Shown here: one piece after another, positions 63,702 through 64,000 of the stretch | Layout: every line of letters starts with the position of its first letter | Numbering within the stretch: position 1 is the first letter of the stretch | Assembly: GCA_037974965.1 (NCBI GenBank) | Contig: JBBPFI010000018.1 | Location: forward strand, 186,001-250,000 | Origin: Dacryopinax spathularia | Taxonomy: Eukaryota; Basidiomycota; Dacrymycetes; Dacrymycetales; Dacrymycetaceae | Direction: 5' to 3' | DNA: 64,000 nt | The notes under the pieces: generated by a model | Told to the model about the DNA's origin: nothing | Databases searched by the model: none | Seen by the model: the letters and a program-made list of their open reading frames with translations, nothing else | Position numbers and translations under genes: made by a program

Positions 63702-64000
63702 TTAGATGAGGTCGGCGACGTTCAGGGGCATCTCGTCGATCTGTGTGTTGTAGAACTGCTCGATCTCGCGCAGCATGCGCACGTCCTCCGTCGTGACAAA
63801 GTTGATCGCGACGCCCTTGCGGCCGAACCGGCCTCCACGGCCGATCCGGTGGATGTAGTTCTCGCGGTTGGTGGGCAGGTCGTAGTTGATGACGAGCGAG
63901 ACTTGCTGGACGTCGATACCCCGGGCGAGGAGATCGGTCGTGATGAGGACCCGGGACGAGCCGGACCGGAACTCCTTCATGAGCACCTCGCGCTGCTTCT
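63702..64000 (-). CDS. tif1: Eukaryotic initiation factor 4A (DEAD-box RNA helicase), 5' part beyond window
   Basis: The C-terminal ~99 residues are visible, read in one open frame to the right edge. They contain helicase motifs IVb-[22 protein letters not shown] (motif V), [20 protein letters not shown] (motif VI, with the arginine finger) and [10 protein letters not shown]. The terminal [20 protein letters not shown] is diagnostic of eIF4A rather than other DEAD-box proteins. eIF4A unwinds mRNA 5' leaders within eIF4F. No intron is seen in this part. Confidence 0.95.
   Translation of the reverse strand, partial: KQREVLMKEFRSGSSRVLITTDLLARGIDVQQVSLVINYDLPTNRENYIHRIGRGGRFGRKGVAINFVTTEDVRMLREIEQFYNTQIDEMPLNVADLI

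Noticed and set aside
1-64000. tRNA genes, CRISPR arrays, transposons and viral remnants
   Set aside because: I looked for typical tRNA box sequences, direct-repeat arrays, terminal repeats and reverse-transcriptase or integrase motifs and saw none that could be supported by eye.

Overview
The window looks like a gene-dense, GC-rich chromosomal segment of a basidiomycete fungus. Most genes are cut by several GT-AG introns of about 45-60 nt. The conserved genes are all eukaryotic and fungal: FACT Spt16, an FG nucleoporin, Bmt2, Ubp3, Bet4, eIF4A. A CPL1-type secreted protein makes a Tremellomycetes relative plausible, but that placement is inference. I saw no tRNA, rRNA, CRISPR array or intact transposon. 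Exon boundaries were worked out by hand from frame continuity and splice signals, so ends may be off by a few bases.

Region 1-10.4 kb: a nuclear-type hypothetical gene running off the left edge (minus strand); a divergent pair made of a TauD-type dioxygenase and an MFS anion transporter, which suggests uptake and oxidation of an organosulfonate; a decayed second copy of the left-edge gene; and an Spt16 gene that lacks the N-terminal aminopeptidase-like domain.

Region 10.6-23 kb: an FG nucleoporin with a Nup1-like amphipathic N-terminus, an alpha/beta hydrolase, the rRNA methyltransferase Bmt2, a small stand-alone protein resembling the RPA1 N-terminal OB fold, and a large His/Ser-rich low-complexity protein. 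Region 24-35 kb: a long coiled-coil protein, a PAAF1/Rpn14-type WD40 protein, and a Ser/Pro-rich protein with a hydrophobic C-terminal tail.

Region 35-49 kb: a probable three-exon gene of unknown function, a secreted CPL1-like cysteine-rich protein, an aminoglycoside-phosphotransferase-fold kinase, a 2-oxoglutarate/Fe(II) oxygenase, a protein with a ubiquitin-like domain, a small secreted cysteine-rich protein, a single-pass membrane protein, and the deubiquitinase Ubp3/USP10.

Region 49-59.4 kb is the most distinctive accessory block. A FEN2/Liz1-type MFS transporter stands divergent to two tandem 2-oxoglutarate/Fe(II) oxygenases with identical exon lengths. These converge on two tandem CPS1-type M20 metallopeptidases, also with matching exon structure. 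Both oxygenase promoters carry the same 12-bp palindrome. Together they suggest an expanded module for importing and processing a small nitrogenous or peptide-like substrate (inference). Region 59.6-64 kb: an SRPK-like protein kinase, the Rab geranylgeranyltransferase alpha subunit Bet4, and the 3' end of eIF4A.
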